Assembly (NCBI GenBank): GCA_036273735.1
Contig: DASUHA010000045.1
Span: 1-64,000 of the forward strand
Source: 13-2-20CM-66-19 sp036273735
GTDB lineage: Bacteria; Pseudomonadota; Gammaproteobacteria; Steroidobacterales; Steroidobacteraceae
DNA: 64,000 nucleotides
Direction of reading: 5' to 3'
The notes beneath the pieces were generated by a model. It was given only the letters and a program-made list of their open reading frames with translations, ran no database searches and was not told where the DNA came from. The translations under genes were made by a program, and so were the position numbers. Shown here piece after piece: positions 17,124-30,035 of the stretch; within the stretch, counting starts at the first letter, position 1; every line of letters begins with the position of its first letter.

Positions 17124-18167
17124 TCAACGGACACTGCTCCAGTCCATGATGACCTTCCCCGAGCGGCCCGAGCCCATGATGCTGAAGGCCTGAGCGTACT
17201 CCTGCACGGGTAGGTGATGGGTGATGATGGGCTCGAGCTTGAGTCCGCTCTGCAGTAAGCTCGCCATTTTGTACCAGGTCTCGAACATCTCGCGGCCGTA
17301 GATGCCCTTCAGCGTCAGGCCCTTGAAGATCACTTGATTCCAGTCGATGGACGTGTCCTCCGGCGGAATGCCGAGAATTGCGACCGAGCCGCCGTGGTGC
17401 ATGGTGCGCAGCAGATCGCGAAAGGCCGCGGCATTGCCCGACATCTCGAGTCCGACATCGAATCCCTCCTGCATGCCGAGGTCCCGCATCGTCTGATCGA
17501 GCGACTCGCGCTGAACGTTGATGGCGCGCGTGGCGCCCATCTTCTTCGCCAGCTCCAGCCGGTAGTCGTTGACGTCGGTGATCACTACATGACGGGCACC
17601 GACGAACCGGGCGATCGCCACCGCCATGATGCCAATGGGACCGGCGCCAGTGATCAGTACGTCCTCGCCGACCATGTTGAAGGCGAGGGCGGTATGGGTC
17701 GCGTTGCCGAACGGGTCGAGGATTGAGGCGACATCGTCGCTGATCGAATCCGGCAACTTGAAGGCGTTGTCGGCAGGGATGGCGAGGTACTGCGCGAAGG
17801 CTCCGGGCCGGTTGACACCGACGCCGACGGTGTTGCGGCACAGGTGCCGACGCCCGGCGCGGCAGTTGCGGCAGTACCCACAGGTGATGTGCCCCTCGCC
17901 GGATACGCGATCGCCGGACTTGAAGCCCTTGACTTCGGAGCCGACCTCGACGATGCGGCCGAAGTACTCGTGCCCGACCTGCATGGGTACCGGAATGGTC
18001 TTACGGGCCCAGGCGTCCCAGTTGTAGATGTGCATGTCGGTGCCGCAGATCGCAGTCTTGCCGATCTCGATCAGCACGTCGTTGTGGCCGACCTTGGGCT
18101 CCGGCACATCGTCCAGCCAGATACCCGGAGCGGCTTCTTTTTTGACCAATGCTTTCAACGGATGCAC
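17124..18167 (-). CDS. tdh: L-threonine 3-dehydrogenase
   Basis: Zinc-dependent, NAD-linked oxidation of threonine to 2-amino-3-ketobutyrate, the substrate of Kbl. Zn-ADH features: GHEYFGRIVEVGSEV, the structural-zinc cysteines (CGYCRNCRAGRRHLC), Rossmann motif GAGPIGIMAV, and active-site Cys in AICGTDMHIYNW. 347 residues. Downstream gene of the kbl-tdh pair, which starts one base after the kbl stop. Confidence 0.96.
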   Translation of the reverse strand: MHPLKALVKKEAAPGIWLDDVPEPKVGHNDVLIEIGKTAICGTDMHIYNWDAWARKTIPVPMQVGHEYFGRIVEVGSEVKGFKSGDRVSGEGHITCGYCRNCRAGRRHLCRNTVGVGVNRPGAFAQYLAIPADNAFKLPDSISDDVASILDPFGNATHTALAFNMVGEDVLITGAGPIGIMAVAIARFVGARHVVITDVNDYRLELAKKMGATRAINVQRESLDQTMRDLGMQEGFDVGLEMSGNAAAFRDLLRTMHHGGSVAILGIPPEDTSIDWNQVIFKGLTLKGIYGREMFETWYKMASLLQSGLKLEPIITHHLPVQEYAQAFSIMGSGRSGKVIMDWSSVR

Positions 18168-18168
18168 C

Positions 18169-19356
18169 TCATTTTATCACCCCCAGCTCCTTGCCTACTG
18201 ACCCGAATGCCTCGATGGCCTTGTCGAGCTGCTCGCGGGTGAGCGCCGCCGACATCTGGGTGCGGATTCTGGCCTGACCCTTCGGCACCACCGGGAAAGA
18301 AAAGCCGATCACGTAGACGCCGTGCTCGAGGAGGCGATCGGCCATGCGGCCGGCGAGGGCGGCATCGCCCAGCATCACGGGGATGATGGGGTGCTCGCCC
18401 GGTTTCAGGTCGAAACCGAGGCGCGACAGGCCGGCACGGAAATAGCCCGCATTCTCATGAAGCCGAGTGCGCAGCTCCGGTGAATGCTCGAGCAGATCGA
18501 TGACCCGCAGCCCCACCGCGGCGACCACCGGGGGGATGCTGTTGGAGAAGAGATACGGTCGCGAGCGCTGCCGCAGCCACTCGACGATTTCCTTGCGCGA
18601 GGCGATGTAGCCGCCGCTCGCTCCGCCCAGCGCCTTGCCGAGCGTTCCCGTCAGAATGTCGATTCGCGCGGCGACGCCACAGTGCTCCGGGGTGCCGCGC
18701 CCGCCCGGTCCCATGAATCCCGTGGCGTGCGAGTCATCGACCATCACCAGCGCGTCATAGCGATCCGCCAGCTTGCAGATCGCCGGCAGGTTGGCGACGA
18801 TGCCATCCATCGAGAAGACACCGTCGGTGGCGATGAGTCGCGTCCGCGCGCCGCTTGCTTGCTTGAGGCACTCCTCGAGCTCTGCCATGTTGTTGTTGGC
18901 ATAGCGGTGGCGCTGCGCCTTGCAGAGACGGATGCCGTCGATGATGCTGGCGTGATTGAGCGCATCGGAAATGATGGCATCACGCTCATCGAGCAGCGTC
19001 TCGAAGAGACCGCCGTTGGCATCGAAGCAGGAGGAGTAGAGGATGGCGTCCTCGGTGCCGAGGAAGCGGCTGAGGCCCTCCTCGAGCTGCTTGTGCACCG
19101 TCTGCGTACCGCAGATGAAGCGCACGGAGGCCATGCCGAAGCCGAGCCGGTCGATGGCGCGGTGGGCCGCCTCGCGGATTGCCGGGTGATTGGCGAGTCC
19201 GAGGTAGTTGTTGGCGCAGAGGTTCACCACCTCGCGCTCTCCCGTACGGACCACCCCTCCCTGGGGGCTCGCGAGTACGCGCTCGCCCTTGTACAGACCC
19301 TGTTCCTTAAGTCCTGCGAGATCGGAGCGCAGGCGCTCGAGCAAGGCTGGCGTCAT
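18169..19356 (-). CDS. kbl: Glycine C-acetyltransferase (2-amino-3-ketobutyrate CoA ligase)
   Basis: PLP enzyme that cleaves 2-amino-3-ketobutyrate with CoA into glycine and acetyl-CoA, completing threonine catabolism with Tdh. Alpha-oxoamine synthase features: LCANNYLGLANHP, VMVDDSHATGF, and the PLP lysine in TGTLGKALGGASGGY. 395 residues. Lies 113 bases downstream of the Rieske gene that ends the SUF cluster, on the same strand. Confidence 0.96.
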   Translation of the reverse strand: MTPALLERLRSDLAGLKEQGLYKGERVLASPQGGVVRTGEREVVNLCANNYLGLANHPAIREAAHRAIDRLGFGMASVRFICGTQTVHKQLEEGLSRFLGTEDAILYSSCFDANGGLFETLLDERDAIISDALNHASIIDGIRLCKAQRHRYANNNMAELEECLKQASGARTRLIATDGVFSMDGIVANLPAICKLADRYDALVMVDDSHATGFMGPGGRGTPEHCGVAARIDILTGTLGKALGGASGGYIASRKEIVEWLRQRSRPYLFSNSIPPVVAAVGLRVIDLLEHSPELRTRLHENAGYFRAGLSRLGFDLKPGEHPIIPVMLGDAALAGRMADRLLEHGVYVIGFSFPVVPKGQARIRTQMSAALTREQLDKAIEAFGSVGKELGVIK

Positions 19357-19469
19357 GCGGGGAATTATACCCTGCCGGCGCCGTCAGGCTCGGCAGCAGC
19401 GGTAATCGGCCCATTAGGGCCGTGCCGGCGCATCGCCCCATCGCGTAGGCCTTGGGCATTGGCCGCCCG

Positions 19470-19781
19470 TCAGTCAGGCTGATCGAGCAGCAGCCTTCCG
19501 TTCTCCTCCCGCACCGCGTAGGTCCGCAGTGGCTCATATGCCGGCGGCGTCAGCGCCTCGCCGGTGCGCAGGCAGAACCGCGCGCCGTGGCGGGGGCAGA
19601 TGATCTGACAGGACTCGACTTCGGCGCCATCCAGCGACTCGCCATCGTGGGTGCAACGGTCCTCGACGGCATAAACGTCGTCACCACAGCGCACGACGAC
19701 CACGGCGAGGCCGTCAATCTCGACGGAGAGGGGAGTGACCTCGGAGAGGTCCGAGGTGCTGCCGACGTCGATCCAGGACAT
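19470..19781 (-). CDS. Rieske [2Fe-2S] ferredoxin-like protein of the SUF cluster
   Basis: Small soluble Rieske protein (103 residues). The cluster ligands are visible as C-T-H and C-P-R-H (RCTHDGE ... IICPRHGARF), the two-Cys two-His Rieske set. There is no oxygenase gene beside it, so it is not obviously part of a dioxygenase. Its start lies one base from the sufT stop, within the SUF transcription unit, which suggests a role as an electron donor or as a client of the pathway. The exact role is not known to me. Confidence 0.85.
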   Translation of the reverse strand: MSWIDVGSTSDLSEVTPLSVEIDGLAVVVVRCGDDVYAVEDRCTHDGESLDGAEVESCQIICPRHGARFCLRTGEALTPPAYEPLRTYAVREENGRLLLDQPD

Positions 19782-19782
19782 G

Positions 19783-20337
19783 TCAGTAGTACATGCCTGT
19801 CTGCAGCCGCGCCTCCTCGGACATCATGCTCTGATTCCAGGGAGGATCGAAGGTCAGCTCGACGCGAGCCTCGCGCACGGTGGGAATGCGCGCGATCTTG
19901 TCCTTGACGTCATCGACCAGGATCTCACCCATGCCGCAGCCTGGTGCGGTGAGGGTGAGTTTGACCTCAACCGTGCGGGTGCCGTCGTCGTTGGGCTCGA
20001 CGGAGCAGTCGTACACGAGTCCCAGGTCGACGATGTTGATCGGAATCTCGGGGTCGTAGCAGGTGCGCATCTGTGCCCAGGCGAGCTCGCGAACGTCGTT
20101 CTCCGTGGCATTGGGCGGCAGCTCCGGCCGCTTCACGGGCTCCTTGCCGATGGCGTCCGCATCCTCACCGGAGATTCTGAAGAGATTCCCCTCCATGTAG
20201 ACGGTGAAGCTGCCGCCGAGCCCCTGGGTGATGTAGCCGGACTGGCCGGGTTTGAGGTTGACCTCGACGCCGGCGGGCACGATCACCGCCTTGACTTCGC
20301 GGCTGACGACGAAAGGCTCGTTTTCGTGGCTACGCAT
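19783..20337 (-). CDS. sufT: Putative Fe-S cluster assembly protein SufT
   Basis: DUF59/MIP18-family protein thought to help maturation of Fe-S proteins. An N-terminal extension (residues 1-80, with GYITQGLGGSFTVYMEGNLFRI) precedes the DUF59 domain (CYDPEIPINIVDLGLVYD, LTAPGCGMGEILVDDV, VELTFDPPW). 184 residues, the length of the proteobacterial SufT family. Three bases after the sufU stop. Confidence 0.9.
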   Translation of the reverse strand: MRSHENEPFVVSREVKAVIVPAGVEVNLKPGQSGYITQGLGGSFTVYMEGNLFRISGEDADAIGKEPVKRPELPPNATENDVRELAWAQMRTCYDPEIPINIVDLGLVYDCSVEPNDDGTRTVEVKLTLTAPGCGMGEILVDDVKDKIARIPTVREARVELTFDPPWNQSMMSEEARLQTGMYY

Positions 20338-20340
20338 GCC

Positions 20341-20783
20341 TCACTCCGTGGAGACCGTCGCCTCGCCGCGCTCGAGCGCCGCGTTGAGGGTATGCCAGCA
20401 GAGGCTCGCGCATTTGACGCGCGCGGGGAACTCCCGCACGCCGGAGAGCGCGGCGAGCTTGCCGAGCGAGACATCGGCAACCGCGTCCTGCCGAGTCAGG
20501 AGGGAGTGGATGCGGCCGTAGAGCGACTGGATGGTTGCCTTGTCCTTGCCTTTGACTGCTTCGGTCATGAGTGAGGCGGAGGCGGTCGAGATGGCGCAGC
20601 CCTTACCCTCGAAGCGAATGTCTTCGATACGGTCCTCTTTGAGGCGCAGCCACACCGTGAGGCGGTCGCCGCAGAGGGGGTTGTGCCCTTCGGCATGAGA
20701 GTCGCTCGGCTCGATCCTGCCGAAATTTCGCGGACGCCTGTTGTGATCGAGGATGACGTCCCGGTAGAGCTCTTTCAGGTCCA

Positions 20784-20784
<1 letters not shown>
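20341..20784 (-). CDS. sufU: Fe-S cluster scaffold / sulfur acceptor SufU
   Basis: IscU-fold protein that accepts sulfur from SufS. Starts MDLKELYRDVILDHNRRPRNFG; the three conserved cysteines are in NPLCGDRL, GKGCAIS and VKCASLCWH, with the extra segment between the second and third that marks SufU rather than IscU. 147 residues. Start overlaps the sufS stop (ATGA). SufE and SufA are absent from this operon. Confidence 0.93.
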
Positions 20785-22036
<1,252 letters not shown>

Positions 22037-22037
<1 letters not shown>

Positions 22038-23377
22038 TAGAGAAGCTCCTTCAGTGAGGCGGCATCGGCCATCTGGCCGGCGAGCGTATGCTCGATCTGC
22101 CGCCTGAGCTCGGGTAAGGCGATCTTCGACACGACATCCTCCAGGAAGGCCCACTTGAGCAGGCGCTGCGCCACTTCCGTGGAGAGTCCCCGGGAGAGGA
22201 GGTAAAAGAGCATGTTGTCGTCAAGCTTGCCAGCGGTTGCGCCGTGGCTGCAGCGCACATCGTCCGTGTAGATCTCGAGCTGCGGTCGGACATCAATTTC
22301 CGCTTCGGGTCCCGCAAGCAGTCCCCGAAGCGACTGGCGCGAGTCGGTTCCTGCTGCAGCTTCGCGGACGGCGATCTTGCCGTTGAATGCTACGCGCGCG
22401 CGGCCTGAGGCAATTCCGCGGAATGTCTGCTCCGTGCGAGCGCGCGGTGCGATGTGCTCCACCAGTGCAAAGTTGTCCTGTACCTGTTGGCGGTCCCCGA
22501 GCGCCGCCGCTGAAAGTGTGAGCTCGGCTCCGGCACCGGCCATCTGTGCATACGTCGTCGACCGCGCCGAGAGCGCTCCGGTGCTTACGGTCAGGAGGTC
22601 GTAGCGCGCGTCCGAGGCCACCGCCGCTGCCAGGGTATCCAGCCACGTGGCACGCAATCCCGCCTGCTGCAGGCGGTAGTGGGTCAGATGTGCGCCGCGG
22701 CCGATGTCCACCTTGACCGAGCTGTTGACGAAGTTGGCATTCGCGCCAGCGCTGAGGTGCCGCTCGACGAGCGTCAGGCGTGTGGCCGGATCGAGCGAGA
22801 CCTGGACCCTTGGGTAGGAAGCGCCGGCATCGGCGCCTGCGGTCGCGATGAACACCAGCTCTACGCGCGGGGCGCCGGCCGTGTCGCTGACGTGGATCGC
22901 GGCGCCGTCGGTGGCGAAAGCTTCGCTGAGCAGCGCCAGGCGAGCCTCGGGCAGGCTGCTCAGGGCAGGCAGAGCCTGTGGCAGGTGCGTGACCGATGCA
23001 GGACCGGCGGCGGCGCGGCGTGTGCCTTGCAGGCGGCTGCCGATCGTGACCGCCGCGTCCACGGGCGTGGACAGCTCCGGGACGAAGATGCCGTCCACGA
23101 ATGCATACCGCGCGAAGCCTTCCAACCTGGAGGGCAGGTCCGAGCCGGACGGCAGCGCAATGGCTGCCGAGCCGGCAGCAATCGGCGCGAAGCGCGCGCG
23201 CTCGAGCGGTCGCAGGTTCGCATATCGCCAGTTTTCGTCCCGCGTGGTCGGTAGACCGCGTGCAATCAGGGTCTCGATGGCTTCTTGCCGCCGCTGCGGA
23301 CTCACGACGCCGGCGGGCAACGTCTCGCGGACTGCCGCGTACTCGTCCAGGACGCGCTTGGAGAGAGCCGAGGTCAT
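22037..23377 (-). CDS. sufD: SUF scaffold subunit SufD
   Basis: Partner of SufB in the SufBC2D scaffold. N-terminal helical region with RDENWRYANLRPL, a long beta-helix core (hydrophobic repeats with GAHLTHYRLQQ), and the C-terminal SufB/SufD signature LEIYTDDVRCSHGATAGKLDDNMLFYLLSRGLS. 446 residues. Overlaps sufC at its start and sufS at its end by a few bases, so translation is likely coupled. Confidence 0.95.
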
Positions 23378-24123
23378 GCCGCCTCGCCGGCCACCCAGTC
23401 GTAGCCTCGCCGCTCGAGCTCGTGTGCCAAGGACTTGTCGCCGCTGCGGACGATGCGGCCTTTGACCAGTACGTGGACGTGATCCGGCACGATGTAGTCG
23501 AGGAGGCGCTGGTAGTGAGTCACGAGCACCAGTGAGCGCTCCGGCGATCGGAGCGTGTTGACGCCGTTGGCGACGACCTTGAGCGCATCGATGTCGAGGC
23601 CCGAGTCGGTCTCATCGAGGATGGCGAGCCGCGGCTCGAGGACCAGCATCTGCAGGATCTCGTTGCGCTTCTTTTCGCCGCCGGAGAAGCCTTCGTTCAC
23701 CCCGCGGGAGAGCATGCTCTCCTCCATGCGCATCAGGCGCATCTTCTCCCGCACGAGCGTCAGAAATTCGAACGCATCGACCTCATCGAGACCGCGGTGC
23801 TTGCGGGCAGCGTTGACCGCCGCCTTGAGGAGGTAGACGTTGTTGACGCCCGGAATCTCGACCGGATACTGGAAGCCGAGGAACACGCCCTCGCGCGCCC
23901 GCTCCTCGGGAGCGAGCGCCAGAAGATCGCGTCCCTGATAGCTCACGGTGCCCGCGGTGACCTCGTAGCCCGGACGCCCGGAGAGCACGTTGGCGAGGGT
24001 GCTCTTGCCGGAGCCGTTCGGGCCCATAACGGCATGCACCTCGCCGGTGGGGACCTCGAGCGTCAGGCCCCTCAGGATTTCCTTGCCGTCGACTTTGACG
24101 TGCAGGTTGTCGATCTTCAGCAT
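23374..24123 (-). CDS. sufC: SUF ATPase subunit SufC
   Basis: ABC-type ATPase that drives conformational change of SufBD. Walker A GPNGSGKST, Q-loop FQYPVEIPGV, signature GFSGGEKKRNEI, Walker B LAILDETDSGLDIDAL, switch His in THYQRLL. 249 residues. Starts 15 bases after sufB and overlaps sufD by four. Confidence 0.97.
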   Translation of the reverse strand: MLKIDNLHVKVDGKEILRGLTLEVPTGEVHAVMGPNGSGKSTLANVLSGRPGYEVTAGTVSYQGRDLLALAPEERAREGVFLGFQYPVEIPGVNNVYLLKAAVNAARKHRGLDEVDAFEFLTLVREKMRLMRMEESMLSRGVNEGFSGGEKKRNEILQMLVLEPRLAILDETDSGLDIDALKVVANGVNTLRSPERSLVLVTHYQRLLDYIVPDHVHVLVKGRIVRSGDKSLAHELERRGYDWVAGEAA

Positions 24124-24138
24124 GGTTTTACTTTACTT

Positions 24139-26658
<2,520 letters not shown>

Positions 26659-26674
26659 GATTCATTCAATTCAT

Positions 26675-27151
26675 TCACGGTCGGATGGGCGCTCGCGAGG
26701 AGACAGTCTTGATGTCGCGCTCCAGTGCCGGAAGCGCGACCTGCGTGGTATCGATGCCGGCAAGTTGGGCGAGGCTGACGTCATACAATGAGCGCCGGAT
26801 GGCGAGGTTCAACCGCTGCCATACCCGTCCCACCCGGCAGGTTTCCTCGATCTCGCAGTGGCCGGCTCCGACCGAGCAGTCGGTGAGGGCCAGAGGGCCT
26901 TCCAGCGCATCGAGAATGGCCGCAGCGCTGATCTCGGTCGCCGGCCGTGCGAGCTGGTAGCCGCCGTGCAAACCGCGGGTCGAGACCACGAGGCCCGCCC
27001 GCTGCAACTGCTTCAGGAGCTTGCTCACCGTCGGCGCGGCAATGCGCGTCTGCTCCGCCAGCGACGTGGCGGTTTGCAGGCGCTGCGGCTGCTCGGCAAG
27101 GGCGGCGAGAAGCACGGTGGCGTAGTCTGTGAGCCGGCTGATTCGAACCAT
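26675..27151 (-). CDS. Rrf2-family regulator of the SUF operon
   Basis: Winged-helix repressor of the gammaproteobacterial SUF-regulator type, related to IscR. Starts MVRISRLTDYATVLLAALA; helix-turn-helix around IAAPTVSKLLKQLQRAGLVVSTRG with the Rrf2 wing GGYQLARP. Three cysteines (DC-x6-C-x5-C, residues about 85-99) match the cluster site of IscR, but the histidine that follows the third Cys in IscR is not present here (CRVGRVW). ATG 27151 is used; a TTG at 27175 in frame would add eight residues. Sixteen bases upstream of sufB, with a palindromic operator in front of it. Confidence 0.9.
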   Translation of the reverse strand: MVRISRLTDYATVLLAALAEQPQRLQTATSLAEQTRIAAPTVSKLLKQLQRAGLVVSTRGLHGGYQLARPATEISAAAILDALEGPLALTDCSVGAGHCEIEETCRVGRVWQRLNLAIRRSLYDVSLAQLAGIDTTQVALPALERDIKTVSSRAPIRP

Positions 27152-27175
27152 GGGGTTACCCGCGGGGGCTACCAA

Positions 27176-27198
27176 AGTAGGACTATTTTAGTACTAAT
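27176..27198. promoter_or_regulatory. Probable operator for the SUF regulator
   Basis: Imperfect 23-bp palindrome: arms at 27176-27185 and 27189-27198 match at 8 of 10 positions around a central TTT. The core GACTATTTTAGT agrees with the centre of the IscR type 1 site (GACT-RWWW-YAGTC). It lies directly upstream of the regulator-sufB operon, where autorepression by a cluster-bearing regulator is expected. The same site would also face the promoter region of the divergent aldolase gene. Confidence 0.6.
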
Positions 27199-27365
27199 TG
27201 ACCCTGGAACCAAGCGCGGTCTCGTGGGTGGCGCCATCGGCCGGCGTGCGCGGGCCGCTATTTGCTATGCTTCGCGCTTCCATTCACGCGAACGTCCGGG
27301 GGCGGACGCCGGCGGCACAGGGGCGTGCTTGCGGGCGGGCTGCCATTTGCTGGAGGAAAGAACGA

Positions 27366-28388
27366 ATGAACCGTAATGAGCTCGCCCGCATCGCACAGGC
27401 CATGGTCGCGAAGGGCAAGGGGATTCTGGCCGCGGATGAGAGCACCGGCACCATCAAGAAGCGCTTCGATGCCATCCGGCTGGATTCCACGGAAGAGCAC
27501 CGCCGGAACTACCGCGAGCTGCTTTTCACCGCTCCGGGTGCGGCCGAGGCGATCAGCGGCGTCATCCTCTACGATGAGACGATCCGGCAGAAGACCAAGG
27601 ACGGGACACCCTTTCCGCAGTATCTGACGCAGCACGGCATCATTCCCGGCATCAAGGTCGACCTCGGGGCCAAGCCGCTCGCCGGCTTTCAGGGGGAGAC
27701 CATCACCGAAGGACTCGACGGCCTGCGCGAGCGGCTCACCGAATACCACTCACTCGGGGCGCGCTTCGCCAAGTGGCGCGCGGTCATCGACATCACCGAT
27801 GCCATCCCGACCCCTTTCGGTATCGAGGCCAACGCGCATGCGCTCGCCCGCTATGCCGCCCTTTGTCAGGAAAACGGGATCGTTCCCATCGTGGAGCCGG
27901 AAGTGCTCATGGATGGCGCGCATTCGATCGAGCGTTGCGAGGAAGTGACCAACGCCACGCTGAATGCCGTCTTCCAGCAGCTCTTCGACCACCGCATCTA
28001 CCTCGAGGGCATGGTCCTCAAGCCCAACATGGTCATCTCCGGCAAGAAGGCATCGAACCGCGCCCCGCCTGAGGTGGTAGCGGAGGCGACCGTGCGCACG
28101 CTGAAGCGGCATGTGCCGCCGGCCGTGCCGGGCATTGCATTCCTCTCGGGCGGCCAATCATCCACCGAGGCGACGCTGCACCTTTCGCTCATGAACCGCA
28201 TGGGTCCTTTGCCCTGGGCGCTCAGCTTCAGCTACGGACGTGCGCTGCAGGACACCGCGCTCAAGGCTTGGGGCGGCAACCCGGCGACGTTCGCTGCCGG
28301 CCAGAAGGAGTTCGCGCGGCGCGCGAAGCTCAACGGGCTCGCGACCACCGGTCGCTACAGCTCCGAGATGGAAAGCCAGGCCGCTTGA
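27366..28388 (+). CDS. Class I fructose-bisphosphate aldolase
   Basis: Schiff-base aldolase of glycolysis/gluconeogenesis. Sequence is of the classical (animal/plant-like) class I type: GILAADESTGTIKKRF, RxxYRELLFTAPG, GIKVDLG, PIVEPEVL, the Schiff-base lysine in GMVLKPNM and the FLSGGQS motif. 340 residues. ATG 27366 has a strong site (GGAGGAAAG) upstream. The C-terminal tail ends without the tyrosine of vertebrate aldolases. Stands between the SUF regulator and the Mla operon. Confidence 0.94.
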   Translation: MNRNELARIAQAMVAKGKGILAADESTGTIKKRFDAIRLDSTEEHRRNYRELLFTAPGAAEAISGVILYDETIRQKTKDGTPFPQYLTQHGIIPGIKVDLGAKPLAGFQGETITEGLDGLRERLTEYHSLGARFAKWRAVIDITDAIPTPFGIEANAHALARYAALCQENGIVPIVEPEVLMDGAHSIERCEEVTNATLNAVFQQLFDHRIYLEGMVLKPNMVISGKKASNRAPPEVVAEATVRTLKRHVPPAVPGIAFLSGGQSSTEATLHLSLMNRMGPLPWALSFSYGRALQDTALKAWGGNPATFAAGQKEFARRAKLNGLATTGRYSSEMESQAA

Positions 28389-28413
28389 GCGGACTCGGGA
28401 TCGAAGCGCTCGC

Positions 28414-29259
28414 GTGACCGACACAGAGAACCAACACGCGCCGTCGGCTACGGCAGATGACGCGGTGGTCGACGTGCGCGATGTGCATTACAGCATCGAC
28501 GGCCGGGCGATCTTTTCAGGCCTCAACGTCCGCGCCCGCAGAGGCCTCATCACGGCTGTGATGGGGCCGAGCGGCACGGGCAAGACGACTCTGCTGCGCC
28601 TGATCACCGGACAGCTCTTCGCCGACAGCGGCGTGGTCGCGGTGTTCGGGCGCGACATCGAAAGTCTCTCGAGCTCACAGATCTACGCGGCTCGGCGCAG
28701 GATGGGCATGCTCTTCCAGAACGGGGCGCTGCTCACGGACATCGATGTCTTCGAGAACGTCGCCTTCCCGGTGCGCGAGCACACGGACCTGCCGGAGTCG
28801 CTGATTCGCAAGCTCGTGCTCACCAAGCTCGAGGCGGTGGGCCTGCGCGGGGCCGCGGACCTCATGCCGGCAGAGCTGTCAGGCGGCATGGCGCGGCGCG
28901 TAGCGCTCGCGCGTGCCATCGTGATGGACCCGGAAGTGCTGCTTTACGATGAGCCGTTCGTAGGCCTCGACCCCATCTCGCTCGGTGTGATCCTGCGTCT
29001 CATCAAACACATGAACCAGGCGCTGGGCATCACGAGCATCGTGGTATCCCACGACGTTCAGGAGCTCGCCACGATCGCCGACCAGAGCTACTTGCTGTCC
29101 GGTGGCTGCGTGGTGGCCGCCGGCACGCCGCAGGAGCTCGCCCGCAGCGACTCCGAGACCGTACACCAGTTCATGACCGGCAGCGAGGAGGGGCCGGTGC
29201 GCTTCCATTACCCGGCGCCGGACTACGCGAGCCAGCTTCTCGGAGCGGATGAAGGATGA
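28414..29259 (+). CDS. mlaF: Phospholipid ABC transporter ATPase MlaF
   Basis: ATPase of the MlaFEDB inner-membrane complex, which moves phospholipids between the outer and inner membranes. Walker A GPSGTGKTT, Q-loop LFQNGALLTD, signature LSGGMARRVALARA, Walker B VLLYDEPFVGLDP, H-loop VSHDV. 281 residues from GTG 28414, 26 bases after the aldolase stop. First gene of mlaFEDCB; the ends overlap (mlaE start within the mlaF stop). Confidence 0.95.
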   Translation: MTDTENQHAPSATADDAVVDVRDVHYSIDGRAIFSGLNVRARRGLITAVMGPSGTGKTTLLRLITGQLFADSGVVAVFGRDIESLSSSQIYAARRRMGMLFQNGALLTDIDVFENVAFPVREHTDLPESLIRKLVLTKLEAVGLRGAADLMPAELSGGMARRVALARAIVMDPEVLLYDEPFVGLDPISLGVILRLIKHMNQALGITSIVVSHDVQELATIADQSYLLSGGCVVAAGTPQELARSDSETVHQFMTGSEEGPVRFHYPAPDYASQLLGADEG

Positions 29260-30020
29260 GCAATGCAGCCCGACACGGCACGATTCTGGAGGGCCTGCGC
29301 AAGGTGGGCGTCACCGGGATATTCTTCGTGCGCCTGCTGTTCGCGTGCGTGTCAGCGCTCGCGCGTCCCCGCCTCATCATCGCGCAGATCTACAACGCCG
29401 GAGGGCGCTCGCTCATCATCATCATGCTGTCGGGCCTGTTCACCGGCATGGTGATCGGGCTGCTGGGCCAGGACGTGCTGCGGCGCTTCGGTGCCGAGAC
29501 GGCGCTCGGTACTCTTGCGGCGCTCGGTCTGCTGAAGGAGCTCGGCCCGGTACTCACTTCACTGCTCTTCGCCGGGCGGGCGGGTACCGCGCTGACATCC
29601 GAGATCGGCCTCATGCGGGCCACGGACCAGCTCACCGCCATGGAGGTGATGGCAGTGAATCCGATGAGCTATGTCGCCGCACCGCGCTTCCTCGGCGGAT
29701 TCATCGCCATGCCGCTGCTCGCCGCGGTCTTCAGCGTCATCGGCCTCTACGGCGCGCAGCTCGTCGGCGTACAGCTCCTCGGCATCGATCGCGGCGTCTA
29801 TTGGTCTCAGATGCAGAGCTCGGTCGGAATACACGACGTGACCGAAGGGATCGTCAAGAGCCTCGTCTTCGGTGCGGTCGTGAGCCTCATCGCCGTCACC
29901 GAGGGCTACCACGCCGAGCCGACGGCGGAGGGAGTCGGACTTGCCACGACACGCACCGTGGTCGCCTCGTCCGTCCTGACGCTGCTCCTCGACTACATGC
30001 TGACTGCCGTTTTCCTATAA
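29256..30020 (+). CDS. mlaE: Phospholipid ABC transporter permease MlaE
   Basis: Integral membrane subunit with about five hydrophobic segments. Family blocks: MLSGLFTGMVIGL, LKELGPVLTSLLFAGRAGTALTSEIG and MRATDQLTAMEVMAVNPMSYVAAPRFL. 254 residues. Overlaps mlaF by four bases and is followed after 15 bases by mlaD. Confidence 0.95.
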   Translation: MSNAARHGTILEGLRKVGVTGIFFVRLLFACVSALARPRLIIAQIYNAGGRSLIIIMLSGLFTGMVIGLLGQDVLRRFGAETALGTLAALGLLKELGPVLTSLLFAGRAGTALTSEIGLMRATDQLTAMEVMAVNPMSYVAAPRFLGGFIAMPLLAAVFSVIGLYGAQLVGVQLLGIDRGVYWSQMQSSVGIHDVTEGIVKSLVFGAVVSLIAVTEGYHAEPTAEGVGLATTRTVVASSVLTLLLDYMLTAVFL

Positions 30021-30035
30021 GAGGACCGCCACGCC

